From Aromatoleum diolicum (GTDB taxonomy: Bacteria > Pseudomonadota > Gammaproteobacteria > Burkholderiales > Rhodocyclaceae), in NCBI RefSeq assembly GCF_012910955.1, contig NZ_WTVQ01000004.1, positions 1 through 64,000 on the forward strand: 64,000 nucleotides of DNA, read 5' to 3'. The notes beneath the pieces were generated by a model, which was not told where the DNA came from, searched no databases, and saw nothing but the letters and a program-made list of their open reading frames with translations. The number at the start of each line of letters is the position of its first letter. Positions within the stretch are counted from its first letter, which is position 1. Made by a program: the position numbers and the translations under genes. Positions 17,943 to 27,741 of this stretch are shown here, in pieces.

Positions 17943-19100
17943 ATGCCCCATTTTCCTTCACCGATCGAATCCCGCCTGCCGAACGTCGGTACGACGATCT
18001 TCACCGTGATGTCGCGCCTGGCGCAGGAGTGCGGTGCGATCAACCTGTCGCAGGGCTTTCCCGACTTCAACGCGGAAGACGTGTTGTTCGAGCGCGTCGC
18101 ACACTGGATGCGCAGCGGCCACAACCAGTACGCGCCGATGGGCGGCGTGGCGCCGCTGCGCGAGGCGATCGCGCGCAAGGTGTCCGGCCTGTACGGCACC
18201 GACTTCGATCCCGAGACCGAGATCACGGTGACCGCGGGCGCGACGCAGGCGCTATTCACGGCGGTTGCGGCGCTGGTGCATCCCGGCGACGAGGTGATCG
18301 TGTTCGAGCCGGTGTACGACTCCTACGCGCCGGCTATCGAGCTGCAGGGCGGGCGCGTCGTGCGCATGCAGCTTGCGGCGCCCGAATACCGGCCCGACTG
18401 GGATGCCGTCGCGGCCGTGATCACGCCGCGTACGCGCATGATCATGATCAACAGCCCGCACAACCCGACCGCGACCGTGTGGTCGTCCGAGGACATGGCG
18501 CGGCTCGCGGCGCTGACACGCGGCACCGGTATCGTCATCGTCTCGGACGAGGTCTATGAGCACATCGTGTTCGACGGCCTGCGGCACGAGAGCTGTGCGC
18601 AATATCCGGAGTTGGCGGCGCGCAGTGTCGTCGTGTCGAGCTTCGGCAAGACCTATCACATCACCGGCTGGAAAGTGGGCTACGTCGTCGCGCCGCGCGA
18701 ACTGATGGCGGAGTTCCGCAAGGTGCACCAATTCAACGTTTTTACGGTGAATACACCGGTGCAGCTGGCGCTGGCCGACTACATGGGCGATGCGTCGCGC
18801 CACGAGCGGCTCGCCGCGTTCTACCAAGGCAAGCGCGACTACTTCCGCGATGCGCTGGCCGGCTCGCGCTTCGAACTGCTGCCCTCGAGCGGGACGTATT
18901 TCCAGCTCGCACGCTATGGCGCAATCTCCGGGGAAGCGGATAGCACCTTCGTGCAGCGCCTCACGCGTGACACCGGTGTTGCGGCGATTCCCGTGTCGGC
19001 GTTCTTCGCCGACGGGCGCGATGAGCGCGTGATCCGCTTTTGTTTCGCGAAAAACGAAGCGACGCTCGCGGCAGCGTGCGAGAAGCTGCGGCGGGTATGA
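17943..19100 (+). CDS. YbdL-type pyridoxal-phosphate aminotransferase
   Basis: Fold type I aminotransferase, 385 residues, resembling E. coli YbdL (methionine aminotransferase) and kynurenine aminotransferases. NLSQGFPDF near residue 34 is characteristic of this subgroup; SPHNPTATVW (~171) and SDEVYEHIVF (~201) follow; SFGKTYHITGWKVGY has the cofactor lysine (~K236). A methionine/KMTB transamination role would fit the divergent mtnA gene. No clear ribosome site precedes ATG 17943, but the N-terminus matches family members. The start codon is 134 bases from the mtnA start, so both promoters share that gap. Confidence 0.87.
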   Translation: MPHFPSPIESRLPNVGTTIFTVMSRLAQECGAINLSQGFPDFNAEDVLFERVAHWMRSGHNQYAPMGGVAPLREAIARKVSGLYGTDFDPETEITVTAGATQALFTAVAALVHPGDEVIVFEPVYDSYAPAIELQGGRVVRMQLAAPEYRPDWDAVAAVITPRTRMIMINSPHNPTATVWSSEDMARLAALTRGTGIVIVSDEVYEHIVFDGLRHESCAQYPELAARSVVVSSFGKTYHITGWKVGYVVAPRELMAEFRKVHQFNVFTVNTPVQLALADYMGDASRHERLAAFYQGKRDYFRDALAGSRFELLPSSGTYFQLARYGAISGEADSTFVQRLTRDTGVAAIPVSAFFADGRDERVIRFCFAKNEATLAAACEKLRRV

Positions 19101-19153
19101 AACGGGGTGCGTGCTAAACTCATCGGGCTGATATTCGGGTTACATCCTGCATC

Positions 19154-19399
19154 GTGCGCAATCTGCTGATCTTCATCCTTGTTCTTGTCGGTATCTGGTG
19201 GGTGCGTCGCGCCCTGAGCCGGATCGGTCGCGGTGATTCAAAGGCCGGCGGCAGCGGGCGCCCGCGCGCGCTCGCAGAACCCGAACGCATGCTCGGATGT
19301 GAGCACTGCGGCCTGCATGTTCCTGAAAGCGAAGGCGTGCGCGATGGCGATGCCTTCTTCTGCTGCGACGAACATCGGCGCCTGGGTGCGCGGCACTAG
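19154..19399 (+). CDS. PP0621-family small membrane-anchored zinc-ribbon-like protein
   Basis: A short protein (81 residues) that starts with GTG. An N-terminal hydrophobic helix (LLIFILVLVGIWWV) is followed by a basic linker and a C-terminal CEHCGLHVPESEG ... CCDEHRR segment whose cysteines and histidine could bind zinc. This architecture is the PP0621 family, commonly encoded immediately upstream of pilS in beta- and gammaproteobacteria. Its role is unknown. It lies 13 bases before the presumed pilS start. Confidence 0.8.
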   Translation: MRNLLIFILVLVGIWWVRRALSRIGRGDSKAGGSGRPRALAEPERMLGCEHCGLHVPESEGVRDGDAFFCCDEHRRLGARH

Positions 19400-19412
19400 A
19401 GACGCGCGTCCG

Positions 19413-20983
19413 ATGCGCGCCACGGCAGCAGATGGATTCGACGCGACACGCTGGGTGCCGCTGCGCTACCTGAATTTTTTCCGCCTGATCATCGCCGGCT
19501 TCTTCCTCGTCGCCGGCCTCGAGCTCAATCTCGGAAGCGATGCGCCGAAGGTCTTTAACGGTGCGGCCCTGGCGTACGTCGGCGCGGTGCTGGCGCTCGG
19601 CTTTCCCGACGCAGCACGCCGGTTCGGCATCGACCGCCTGATAAGCCTGCAGGTCATCATCGACATCGTCCTGCTGACCCTCATCATGTGGGCCAGCGGT
19701 GGCTACCGCAGTGGCATGCCGGTGCTGATGATGGTGATCCTTGCCGGCGCCGGCCTGGTGGCGCAGGGACGGATGGTGCTGTTCTATGCTGCATTGGCGA
19801 CGGTGGCGGTGCTCGCGGAAAACGTCTGGCGTTACTTCAGCGGTGGTACGCCGGGGGATTTCCTGCAGGTCGGCATCGTCTGCATCGGCTTTTTCGGCAT
19901 TGCGATCACCGCGCACCTGCTGGCGCTGCGCGCCCGGACCAACGAATCACTGGCCGTGTCGCGTGGCGAGGCGCTTGCCACGCAACAGGCGGTCAATGAA
20001 CGCATCATCCGCGACATGCAGGACGGCGTGCTGGTGCTCGGCGCCGATGGCATCGTGCGCCAGGCGAACCCGCGCGCTGCCGAACTGCTCGGGGTGTATC
20101 AACTCGAAGGCCTGCGCCTGGCCGATCTCGACGAGGAATTCGCCGATGTGCATGGTCTGTGTGGCGGCCCGGAAGGCAGCCTGCGTCGTCTGGGTCCGGC
20201 CGGCAAACTGTTGCGTTGCCGCGCGCTGGGCGCGCTCGATGATGATGCGAACGAGACCGGGCACGGGGCAGGCGGTGAGACATTGATCTATCTCACCGAC
20301 TTTGAAGAGATCCAGACACACGTCCAGCAACTCAAGCTTGCCGCGCTGGGGCGCCTCACCGCCAGCATGGCGCACGAAATCCGCAACCCGCTGTCGGCCG
20401 TCACCCAGGCGGCGGAACTGCTGACCGAGGAAAAGCGCGGCGAAGTGCAGACGCGCCTGATACGCATCATCAATGACAACGCGCGTCGCATCGAACGCAT
20501 GATTCGCGACGTGCTCGCGCTCGGGCGGCGCGAGGAAGCGCTGCCGGAAGCCTTGCCGCTCGCGTCCTTCGTGTCCAGTCTGATCGATGAATTCGCCCTC
20601 GCCAGCGGGGCCGAGCGCGAGATCTATTGCGCCGACATCCCGCACGAGGCGACCTTCGCCATTGATCGCGCGCACCTGCACCAGATTCTCGACAACCTCA
20701 TCGGCAACGCCCGACGCTACTGCTCGGGCAAGCCCGGGTCCGTGCGTGTTTTCGTGTCCGCCGAAGGCATTGGCCGGATTGCGCTGCACGTGCTCGATGA
20801 CGGTCCGGGTATCGTCGAGTCCGAGCGCGGGCGCGTGTTCGAACCCTTCTTCACCACTCATCCCAAAGGAACCGGCCTCGGGCTGTATATCGCCCGCGAA
20901 CTGGCCGAAGCCAATGGCGCGTCGCTCGAATTGCGCGACAATGCCCCCGGCGCCCATTTCGTGCTCACCGGACGGAGTCAGCC

Positions 20984-20987
<4 letters not shown>
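19413..20987 (+). CDS. pilS: Sensor histidine kinase PilS of the type IV pilus system
   Basis: Membrane histidine kinase (524 residues) that with PilR controls pilin transcription. Six hydrophobic helices fill roughly residues 25-185. A PAS-like region follows (NERIIRDMQDGVLVLGADG), then the H box ASMAHEIRNPL with the phosphorylated histidine around residue 322, an N box (HQILDNLIGNARRYC), and the ATP-lid motifs DDGPGI and GTGLGLYIARELAEANG. The start at ATG 19413 leaves a short cytoplasmic N-terminus. It overlaps pilR by four bases. Assignment as PilS rests on the six-helix sensor, the sigma-54 partner regulator and the nearby pilin with a sigma-54 promoter. Confidence 0.9.
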
Positions 20988-22375
<1,388 letters not shown>

Positions 22376-22474
22376 GGCGGTCGTCGCGGTCCCGAACTAT
22401 GGTCGGGTTCGAAGCTATCCACCAATCCCGCCCCCTCTTGATCCATGCCCGGGAACACGATCTTTTCCGCTTTC

Positions 22475-22861
22475 CTACCACACGGTGCGTATGCCGAACG
22501 CAGTAAAAGCCGGGTCGCAAGTCATGAGGGGCACGGATTCCAGTTCGCTTTGTGCCGCCAGCATCCTGTCGAAAGGGTCGCGATGTTCGACCGCGTAACC
22601 GCCCGCTTTCAGGCCGTGAAAATGAGTTACCGACATATGCTCAAAACCGTCGGCCGCGACTAATTCATCGAAACGGCGCACAGCATCGACTGCTTCATTC
22701 AATTTTCCGAGTCGGTGTTTCGTCGCGATTTCCCATGCGCTTGCGGCGCTGACGAGTATCGCGTTGGCTTCGTCGCTAATCGTGTCGCGTGCAATCCGTG
22801 ACAGGCGCGGGTCATCGGTGAACCACCACAGCAACGCGTGCGTATCGAGCAGAACTCTCAT
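22475..22861 (-). CDS. PIN-domain toxin (VapC-like)
   Basis: Probable toxin of a type II module, a PIN-fold ribonuclease of 128 residues. LLDTHALLWW gives the first acidic residue (Asp6), SAASAWEIATKHRLG the glutamate, and HRDPFDRMLAAQ the later aspartates, so the metal site appears complete. The ATG at 22861 overlaps the stop of the antitoxin gene by four bases. In-frame starts further upstream lie inside the antitoxin gene and are rejected. The close relation to the toxin at 31519 suggests the same subfamily. Confidence 0.88.
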   Translation of the reverse strand: MRVLLDTHALLWWFTDDPRLSRIARDTISDEANAILVSAASAWEIATKHRLGKLNEAVDAVRRFDELVAADGFEHMSVTHFHGLKAGGYAVEHRDPFDRMLAAQSELESVPLMTCDPAFTAFGIRTVW

Positions 22862-23091
22862 CGACCCTCCCATGCGTCGAGTTCCGCGTCCGGCAGCGGC
22901 TCGAAGAAGGCGTCGCCGATGCGCCCGGCGAGGCGCCCCGGGCACCGCTTCGTTGCCGCCGGTGCGAGAGGCATCAAGCGCGCATACGGTTTTCCGGCCT
23001 TGGCCAGAATGATCTCCTGTCCCGCATGGGCTCGTTCAAGCAAACGGGAAAAATGCGTCTTGGCTTCATGGACGTTCACGACAACGCTCAT
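22858..23091 (-). CDS. Phd/YefM-type antitoxin
   Basis: A 77-residue protein with the N-terminal Phd/YefM DNA-binding fold (VNVHEAKTHFSRLLERAHAGQEIILAKAGKPYARLMPL) and an acidic C-terminal tail that should neutralise the PIN toxin encoded just downstream. The four-base overlap with the toxin gene and the palindrome just upstream are typical of autoregulated toxin-antitoxin operons. Confidence 0.88.
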   Translation of the reverse strand: MSVVVNVHEAKTHFSRLLERAHAGQEIILAKAGKPYARLMPLAPAATKRCPGRLAGRIGDAFFEPLPDAELDAWEGR

Positions 23092-23106
23092 TCTGTCCTC
23101 CTGAAT

Positions 23107-23128
23107 GACTTAGTGCATGGACTAAGTC
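23107..23128 (-). promoter_or_regulatory. Palindromic operator of the toxin-antitoxin operon
   Basis: Perfect inverted repeat GACTTAG (23107-23113) and CTAAGTC (23122-23128) with an eight-base spacer, 16 bases upstream of the antitoxin start on the minus strand. The position and symmetry suit autorepression by the antitoxin. The binding protein is inferred. Confidence 0.65.
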
Positions 23129-23399
23129 TAGCATGGTCGTCGCGAAATGACGGCTCGCGACACGGGCTGCTGCAGCGGAGCAAGGCGATGTCGATTACGT
23201 ACCCGCGGTGTTCCAGTGGCCAGGCTTATTGCGGCGTTGCCTGCGAAGGACGTTGCCCGTTGCCACTAAAAATGCGGCCTTGAGCATGGCGGCGTGGGCG
23301 GCCGGTGTCGGCACGGTGCGGAGCGTTTGAACCATTGGCCGCGGGACGTTGGTGAGCCGCAATAAATTGAGTCTGCCCCCATTTCGACCACGATGGTGG

Positions 23400-23549
23400 C
23401 ACGACCCGGACACTGACAGCGACGACGAACGCATCCGCGTGCTGCGCATGCTCGACGACACCCGCTGGAACCGATCCGAAGCCGTGCGGCGGCTGGGCAT
23501 GACGCTCCGGCAATTGCGTTACCGGCTGGAGAAGTGGGGATTGGAGTGA
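23400..23549 (+). pseudogene. Duplicated pilR 3' end (remnant, copy B)
   Basis: Encodes the last ~50 residues of PilR (DSDDERIRVLRMLDDTRWNR and the following helix-turn-helix) with two changes, A to V and the terminal M to L. Preceding bases do not encode the receiver or AAA+ domain, so this is not a working regulator. An isolated Fis-like DNA-binding domain could be made from an upstream in-frame start at 23349, but no ribosome site is visible. The copy is followed within 50 bases by the pilA-type terminator hairpin, suggesting it preserves an older pilR downstream junction. Confidence 0.85.
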
Positions 23550-23601
23550 GGCGCTCCGGGGCCGGTTTTGCGGGCTTCTGTTAAGACTCGGCCGCAACAA
23601 A

Positions 23602-23661
23602 AAAGAGACCGCCGCAGCGGTCTCTTTCGGGAAGGGGGAAGAGCCAGAGAATCGTGGTCTG
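23602..23661. repeat. Terminator-containing 60-bp element, copy 1
   Basis: Perfect 11-base stem AAAGAGACCGC / GCGGTCTCTTT (23602-23612, 23617-23627) with loop CGCA, then a purine-rich spacer and GAGAATCGTGGTCTG. The same arrangement recurs at 27956 and at 30278 (directly after pilA). It follows the pilR remnant and precedes the first IS110-type element. With A and T runs on both sides it can terminate both strands. Confidence 0.8.
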
Positions 23662-24818
23662 AAAATCATCTAACCGGCCTCCCGCCGCCGTAGTACGGCG
23701 GGGTTAAAGTGAGTTTGCGAACTGCTTTAGCCAACGGGAGACCGGAGATGAAATATAGCGGAATTGACCTTCACTCGAACAACAGTGTGGTGACCGTGAC
23801 CGACGACGAAGATCGTGTGGTGTCAGAAAAGCGACTGCCCAACGATCTACCGAAAATTCTTGGATTTCTGTCGCCGTGGCAAGACGATCTGGCGGGAGTT
23901 GTCGTTGAATCGACCTTCAACTGGTACTGGCTGGTCGATGGTCTGCAAGCGGCGGGCTTCAGGGTGCATTTGGCCAACACCACGGCGATCAAGAAGTACG
24001 AAGGGCTCAAGCACAGCGGAGACGAAGCCGATGCGCGTTACCTTGCCCACCTGCTGCGACTGGGGATACTGCCGACGGGAACCATCCTGCCGCCGGACCA
24101 ACGCGCCGTGCGCGACCTAAGCAGGAAACGCATGCAACTGGTGCGTAGTCGCACCGCCCACATTCTGGCCGTCGAGAACATTACCGCCCGCCAGCATGGT
24201 GCCCGGATCAGCAGCAACCAGGTCAAGCATCTGACGGCCGAGAGCGTCGATCAGATGCCGCTGTCGGACGATGTGGCGCTGGCGATCAAGGCCAACGTGG
24301 CGGTCATCACGACGCTTTCCACGCAGATCGACCTCCTTGAAAAGCGTCTGCAGGAAAAGGTGGTGGCGCGACCGGAGTATGGACTGCTCACCAGCGTACC
24401 GGGCATCGGTCAAGTGCTGGCGACCACGATCCTGCTGGAAACGGGGCCGATCGAGCGCTTTGCCGCCGCCGGCAATTTCGCTTCCTACGCGCGTTGCGTC
24501 GATAGCGTGCTCACCAGCAACGGCAAAAAGAAGGGGGAAGGCAACACCAAGAACGGCAACAAGTACTTGGCCTGGGCCTTCGTCGAGGCGGCTAACTTTG
24601 CGCTGCGCTACTGTGCCGAGGCGAAGCGATTCTACGAGCGAAAGAAGGCAAGACGAACAACGCGGTGGCGATCAAGGCGCTGGCGCACAAGTTGGCGCGG
24701 GCGTGCTTTCACATTCTGAAGGAGCGCAAACCGTTTGACGTGACGCGCTGCTTCACATGAGTTTCGACGGCACCGGCGAGCCAGAAATGGGGACTGGGGT
24801 TGAACCGACTGGTCTGAA
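23655..24818 (+). mobile_element. IS110-family element 1 (degenerate)
   Basis: Insertion sequence around a frameshifted IS110-family recombinase. The nine-base word TGGTCTGAA occurs at 23655-23663 and again at 24810-24818, and these are taken as tentative boundaries; IS110 elements lack terminal inverted repeats, so the ends are uncertain. The left noncoding part (about 90 bases) contains a perfect hairpin CCGCCGT-AGT-ACGGCGG just before the gene. It appears to sit in terminator element copy 1. Confidence 0.6.
23748..24760 (+). pseudogene. IS110-family transposase, frameshifted near the 3' end
   Basis: DEDD (RuvC-like) recombinase: KYSGIDLHSNN with the first Asp at residue 7, VVVESTFNWYWL with the glutamate, and HSGDEADARYLAHLL with the last two aspartates; the C-terminal Tnp domain has LLTSVPGIGQVLATTIL. 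Around 24650 the frame changes: the expected ...KAKTNNAVAIKALAHKLARAC continues in the -1 frame to a stop at 24758-24760, consistent with one lost A in the GCAAGACG run. Read in the original frame the protein ends in arginine-rich nonsense at 24719. A sequencing error or programmed shift is less likely but not excluded. Confidence 0.8.
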
Positions 24819-25146
24819 TTGGACACCGGGTGCCGTCACCCATTTGCAGCGAAAGCGGATCGCCCGCAACGCGAGCCAGCCAGGGATTGGCACCGATGTC
24901 GGTAGCCACGGGTCTGTGAGGAATCCAGTGGACGCGTTGCGGCACCAACGTTCTTCTGGGGCGGCGAAGCAGCCAGGGCGACAGCCAGATTCATCGCCGC
25001 TCGCTTGATCCTGATGGGCAGGGCCAACGCACTTAATTGTCATCGAGCGCCTCGCATATCCTAATTGCATGCGCGGAACATGAAAGCCGTTCACACTCAA
25101 GCACTTGCACAGGCATCTTGTGGACCGCGCGTAAAAGGCGTCTACT
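24819..25146. other. Gap between the two IS110-type elements, no recognised gene
   Basis: About 330 bases without a supported gene. Short open frames exist on both strands but none has a ribosome site or a familiar motif. It may be the remainder of an older insertion or the right flank of IS element 1. Confidence 0.5.
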
Positions 25147-25232
25147 CTAATGGAATGGTCGCCCCTGCCTAACCGGCATCGATGTGCCAAAGTGGGAATG
25201 GAATGTTTCCACGAACGGAAGAGGCGACCGAA

Positions 25233-26261
25233 ATGAAGATTCCGACGATTGGGATTGACCTGGCAAAGAACGTGTTTCAGGTGCACGGCGTGGATGAGCG
25301 AGGCAAGGTACTGTTGAGGAAGCAATTGCGGCGGGATCAGATGGCGGCGTTCTTTGCGAACCTCTCGCCGTGCGTAATCGGCATGGAAGCCTGCGGCAGT
25401 GCTCATTACTGGGCGAGGAAGCTTTCTGCGCTGGGACACACGGTCAAGCTGATGGCGCCGCAGTTCGTCAAACCGTATGTCAAGTCGAACAAGAACGACG
25501 GGGCGGATGCTGAAGCGATCTGCGAAGCGGTGGGGCGGCCAAACATGCACTTCGTGCCGGTGAAGACCGGTGATCAGCAAGCGGTGCTGGCACTGCATCG
25601 AGCACGACAAGGAATGGTTCAAGCACGTACCGCGCAGGCCAACCAGATTCGTGGTCTGCTGTCCGAATTCGGTATCGTCATACCGCAGGGCATCGGCAAT
25701 ATTGCCAAGCGCTTGCCGGACATTCTGGAGGACGGAGAAAACAGTTTGCCCGGTATGTTCCGCCAGCTGATCCAGCGGCTTGGCGATCACCTGAAAGAAC
25801 TGGAGCGGCAGGTCGGTGAGTTGGAAGTGCAAATCCAGCTCTGGCATCGCGAAAGCGAAGCCAGCCGAAAGTTGGCCGAGATTCCCGGCATTGGCCCGAT
25901 CACGGCCAGCGCCCTGGTAGCCTCGGTCGGCAATGCGAAGAGCTTTGAGAATGGACGACAGATGGCGGCCTGGCTCGGGCTGGTGCCACGACAGCACTCC
26001 AGCGGCGGCAAGCCGACGTTGCTGGGCATCAGCAAGCGGGGCGACATTTACTTGCGCACCTTGCTCATCCACGGCGCCCGATCGGTGATTCGAGTAGTGG
26101 AACACAAGGTCAATCAGGCGGACGAGTGGCTCAAGCGTCTCTTGGGCCGGAGGAACAAGAACGTTGCGGCGGTGGCACTGGCCAACAAAAACGCACGCAT
26201 CGTCTGGGCGCTGTTGGCGCATGATCGCCGCTACGCGGCGGGCTACGGGCCGGCAGCTTGA
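25233..26261 (+). CDS. IS110-family (IS1111 subgroup) transposase
   Basis: Intact recombinase of 342 residues. DEDD residues are visible as Asp9 (TIGIDLAKNVF), Glu52 (IGMEACGSAHYW), Asp89 and Asp92 (NDGADAEAICEA). The C-terminal Tnp domain has EIPGIGPITASALVA and GLVPRQHSSGGKPTLLGISK with the serine thought to act in recombination. The ATG at 25233 is chosen because the family begins with this MKIPTIGIDLAK stretch; an upstream in-frame ATG at 25182 lies in the noncoding left end. No frameshift or stop, so the element may still move. Confidence 0.92.
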   Translation: MKIPTIGIDLAKNVFQVHGVDERGKVLLRKQLRRDQMAAFFANLSPCVIGMEACGSAHYWARKLSALGHTVKLMAPQFVKPYVKSNKNDGADAEAICEAVGRPNMHFVPVKTGDQQAVLALHRARQGMVQARTAQANQIRGLLSEFGIVIPQGIGNIAKRLPDILEDGENSLPGMFRQLIQRLGDHLKELERQVGELEVQIQLWHRESEASRKLAEIPGIGPITASALVASVGNAKSFENGRQMAAWLGLVPRQHSSGGKPTLLGISKRGDIYLRTLLIHGARSVIRVVEHKVNQADEWLKRLLGRRNKNVAAVALANKNARIVWALLAHDRRYAAGYGPAA

Positions 26262-26490
26262 ACACGGGATATCCACAGGCACTCGCCCGCCAGCGTAGGA
26301 GGCGCGCTGGCGAGCGCCTGTGGATATCCACGAAGCATCGTTGCATAACAGCAATAGTTTCGTGACGGAGGTACTCCAAGGGTTGCTCAGGCAATCATGA
26401 AGTGATGGCAAGACAGGTAAGACCGTGGGCGGCATAACCCGGAAAAGACGTTGGAATTTCGATTCCGTTACTCTAATAGGGCGTCGTCCA
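26262..26490 (+). ncRNA. Candidate bridge/seek RNA region of the IS1111-type element
   Basis: The 3' noncoding end of IS1111-subgroup elements is known to encode the guide RNA (bridge or seek RNA) that pairs with element ends and target. Here 229 noncoding bases follow the transposase stop. They begin with a strong hairpin (26267-26329), and the word TACTCTAAT, also found at the left end, lies near 26469. No promoter or loop assignment was possible by eye; the call rests on layout and family knowledge. Confidence 0.4.
26267..26329. repeat. Long inverted repeat after the IS1111-type transposase
   Basis: Arms starting GGATATCCACAGGC and ending GCCTGTGGATATCC pair over ~24 bases with one mismatch and a four-base bulge (CTCGCC/GGCGAG and AGCG/CGCT inside). 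The loop is ~8 bases. It begins five bases after the stop codon and may end the transposase message or start the guide RNA. Confidence 0.8.
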
Positions 26491-26501
26491 GCGCATTCCA
26501 T

Positions 26502-27741
26502 CAGGGACATGGGTAACGCCCAATCAAAGTCCGGATGTATGGCTGCAATCCTCACCTTCTCGCCTCATCGACTGAACGCTTGGCGCCGATGCCCTTGATG
26601 AGTTGCCTCGCCCAGATCGAGGACCCGCGCCGGGCGGGCTACGCGTGTCGCCATGACCTGGAGGAAATCCGGGCGATCGCAGTCTGTGCAGTGTTGTGCG
26701 ACGTGAACAGCTTCGAAGACATGGCGTTCTGGGCCGAACACAAGGTGGCCTGGCTCAAGCGTTTTCTGAAGCTCGAGGGCGGCATCCCGTCCCATGACAC
26801 CTTCAATCGGGTGTTCCGCATTCTCGATCCGCGCACCTTCGAAGACGCCTTCCGGCGCTGGGTGGGCGGGATCGTGCCGGCGGTGGGCAGCGGCACGCTC
26901 GCCGTTGATGGCAAGACCGTGCGCGGCTCGGGCGACGGCAAGAACGGCCCCATCCATGTGGTGAGCGCGTTTGCCACGGAATGCGGCCTCGTACTGGGGC
27001 AGCAGAAGATCGATGGCAAGAGCAACGAGATCAGCGCCATTCCCGAGTTGCTCGACGCGCTGCTGATCAAAGGCTACCTGGTGAGCCTCGACGCGATGGG
27101 CTGCCAGAGCGAGATCGCCGCCAAGATCCTGGAGAAGAAGGCCGACTACCTGCTGGCCGTCAAAGGCAATCAGCCCGGCCTGCAGAGCGTGCTGCACGAG
27201 CGCTTCGGTGTCGCCCAGCGGCACGCGCTGGAACTGGCAGGACAATCTGCCCGGTGCTCCGAGCAATCCCACGGCCGCTTTGTCTGGCAGGGCTTCTGGG
27301 TCGCATCCAACGCGGACGAGGTGGACACCGCACGCTGGCCGGGCTGCCGGATGCTGGGCATGGTTGAATCGCTGCGCAAGGTAGGCGACAAGGAGTCGGA
27401 GCCGGAACGCCGCTACTACATCAGTTCCCGCATACTTTCGGCGCAAGCCTTCGCATCTGCCGTGCGGGCGCACTGGGGTATCGAGAACAGCGTGCATTGG
27501 ATGCTCGACGTGAATTTCCGCGAGGACGCCGCCACCGTACGCAAGGACAATGCGGCCGACAACCTCTCCCGCCTCAAGCGCATCGTCCTCAACCTCCTGA
27601 AGGTCGAGACCGCGACGGCCTCCTTCGGCAAGATCAGCCTCGCCAAGAAACGCAAACTCGCCTCTTGGGACGACGACTACAGGATGGCGATGCTCGGGAT
27701 TACGCCGATTCACGACATATAAGTGCGATGACCCTGTCCTG
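26502..27741 (+). mobile_element. ISAs1-family insertion sequence
   Basis: A single transposase gene bounded by imperfect inverted repeats: left CAGGGACATGGGTAACGC (26502-26519) and right GCGATGACCCTGTCCTG (27725-27741). The 8-10 base target duplication expected for ISAs1 was not found, so the element may have recombined after insertion or its ends are slightly different. Its left end abuts the IS1111-type element. Confidence 0.7.
26589..27722 (+). CDS. ISAs1-family transposase
   Basis: DDE transposase related to the ISAs1/H-repeat group, 377 residues from ATG 26589. IEDPRRAGYACRHDLEEIRAIAV at the N-terminus, SHDTFNRVF, the first catalytic Asp in LAVDGKTVRGS, YLVSLDAMGCQSEIA with the second, and HWGIENSVHWMLDVNFREDA with the glutamate are all present, and YLLAVKGNQPGL is typical. 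The frame is intact. A start at 26535 would add 18 residues lacking family similarity. Confidence 0.9.
   Translation: MPLMSCLAQIEDPRRAGYACRHDLEEIRAIAVCAVLCDVNSFEDMAFWAEHKVAWLKRFLKLEGGIPSHDTFNRVFRILDPRTFEDAFRRWVGGIVPAVGSGTLAVDGKTVRGSGDGKNGPIHVVSAFATECGLVLGQQKIDGKSNEISAIPELLDALLIKGYLVSLDAMGCQSEIAAKILEKKADYLLAVKGNQPGLQSVLHERFGVAQRHALELAGQSARCSEQSHGRFVWQGFWVASNADEVDTARWPGCRMLGMVESLRKVGDKESEPERRYYISSRILSAQAFASAVRAHWGIENSVHWMLDVNFREDAATVRKDNAADNLSRLKRIVLNLLKVETATASFGKISLAKKRKLASWDDDYRMAMLGITPIHDI

Larger units (their letters stand above)
25147..26504 (+). mobile_element. IS110-family element 2, IS1111-type layout
   Basis: The recombinase gene is flanked by imperfect subterminal inverted repeats CTAATGGAATGGTC (25147-25160) and GCGCATTCCATCAG (26491-26504), 11 of 14 positions matching. 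The nine-base word TACTCTAAT also appears near both ends in direct orientation (25143-25151 and 26469-26477). The long noncoding stretch is on the 3' side of the gene (~230 bases), the arrangement of the IS1111 subgroup. The right end touches the ISAs1-type element, which may have trimmed it. Confidence 0.65.

Noticed and set aside
22400-22450. Possible tRNA T-arm or attachment site near GGTTCGAAGC after pilR
   Set aside because: No cloverleaf could be formed around it on either strand and no matching direct repeat was found at an island end.
23349-23549. Independent small helix-turn-helix regulator gene
   Set aside because: It is a copy of the pilR 3' end without ribosome site or promoter; kept as a remnant instead.
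24753-26555. 600-codon open frame on the minus strand across the IS elements
   Set aside because: Antisense to the intact IS110-family transposase and its flanks; no homology-like motif.
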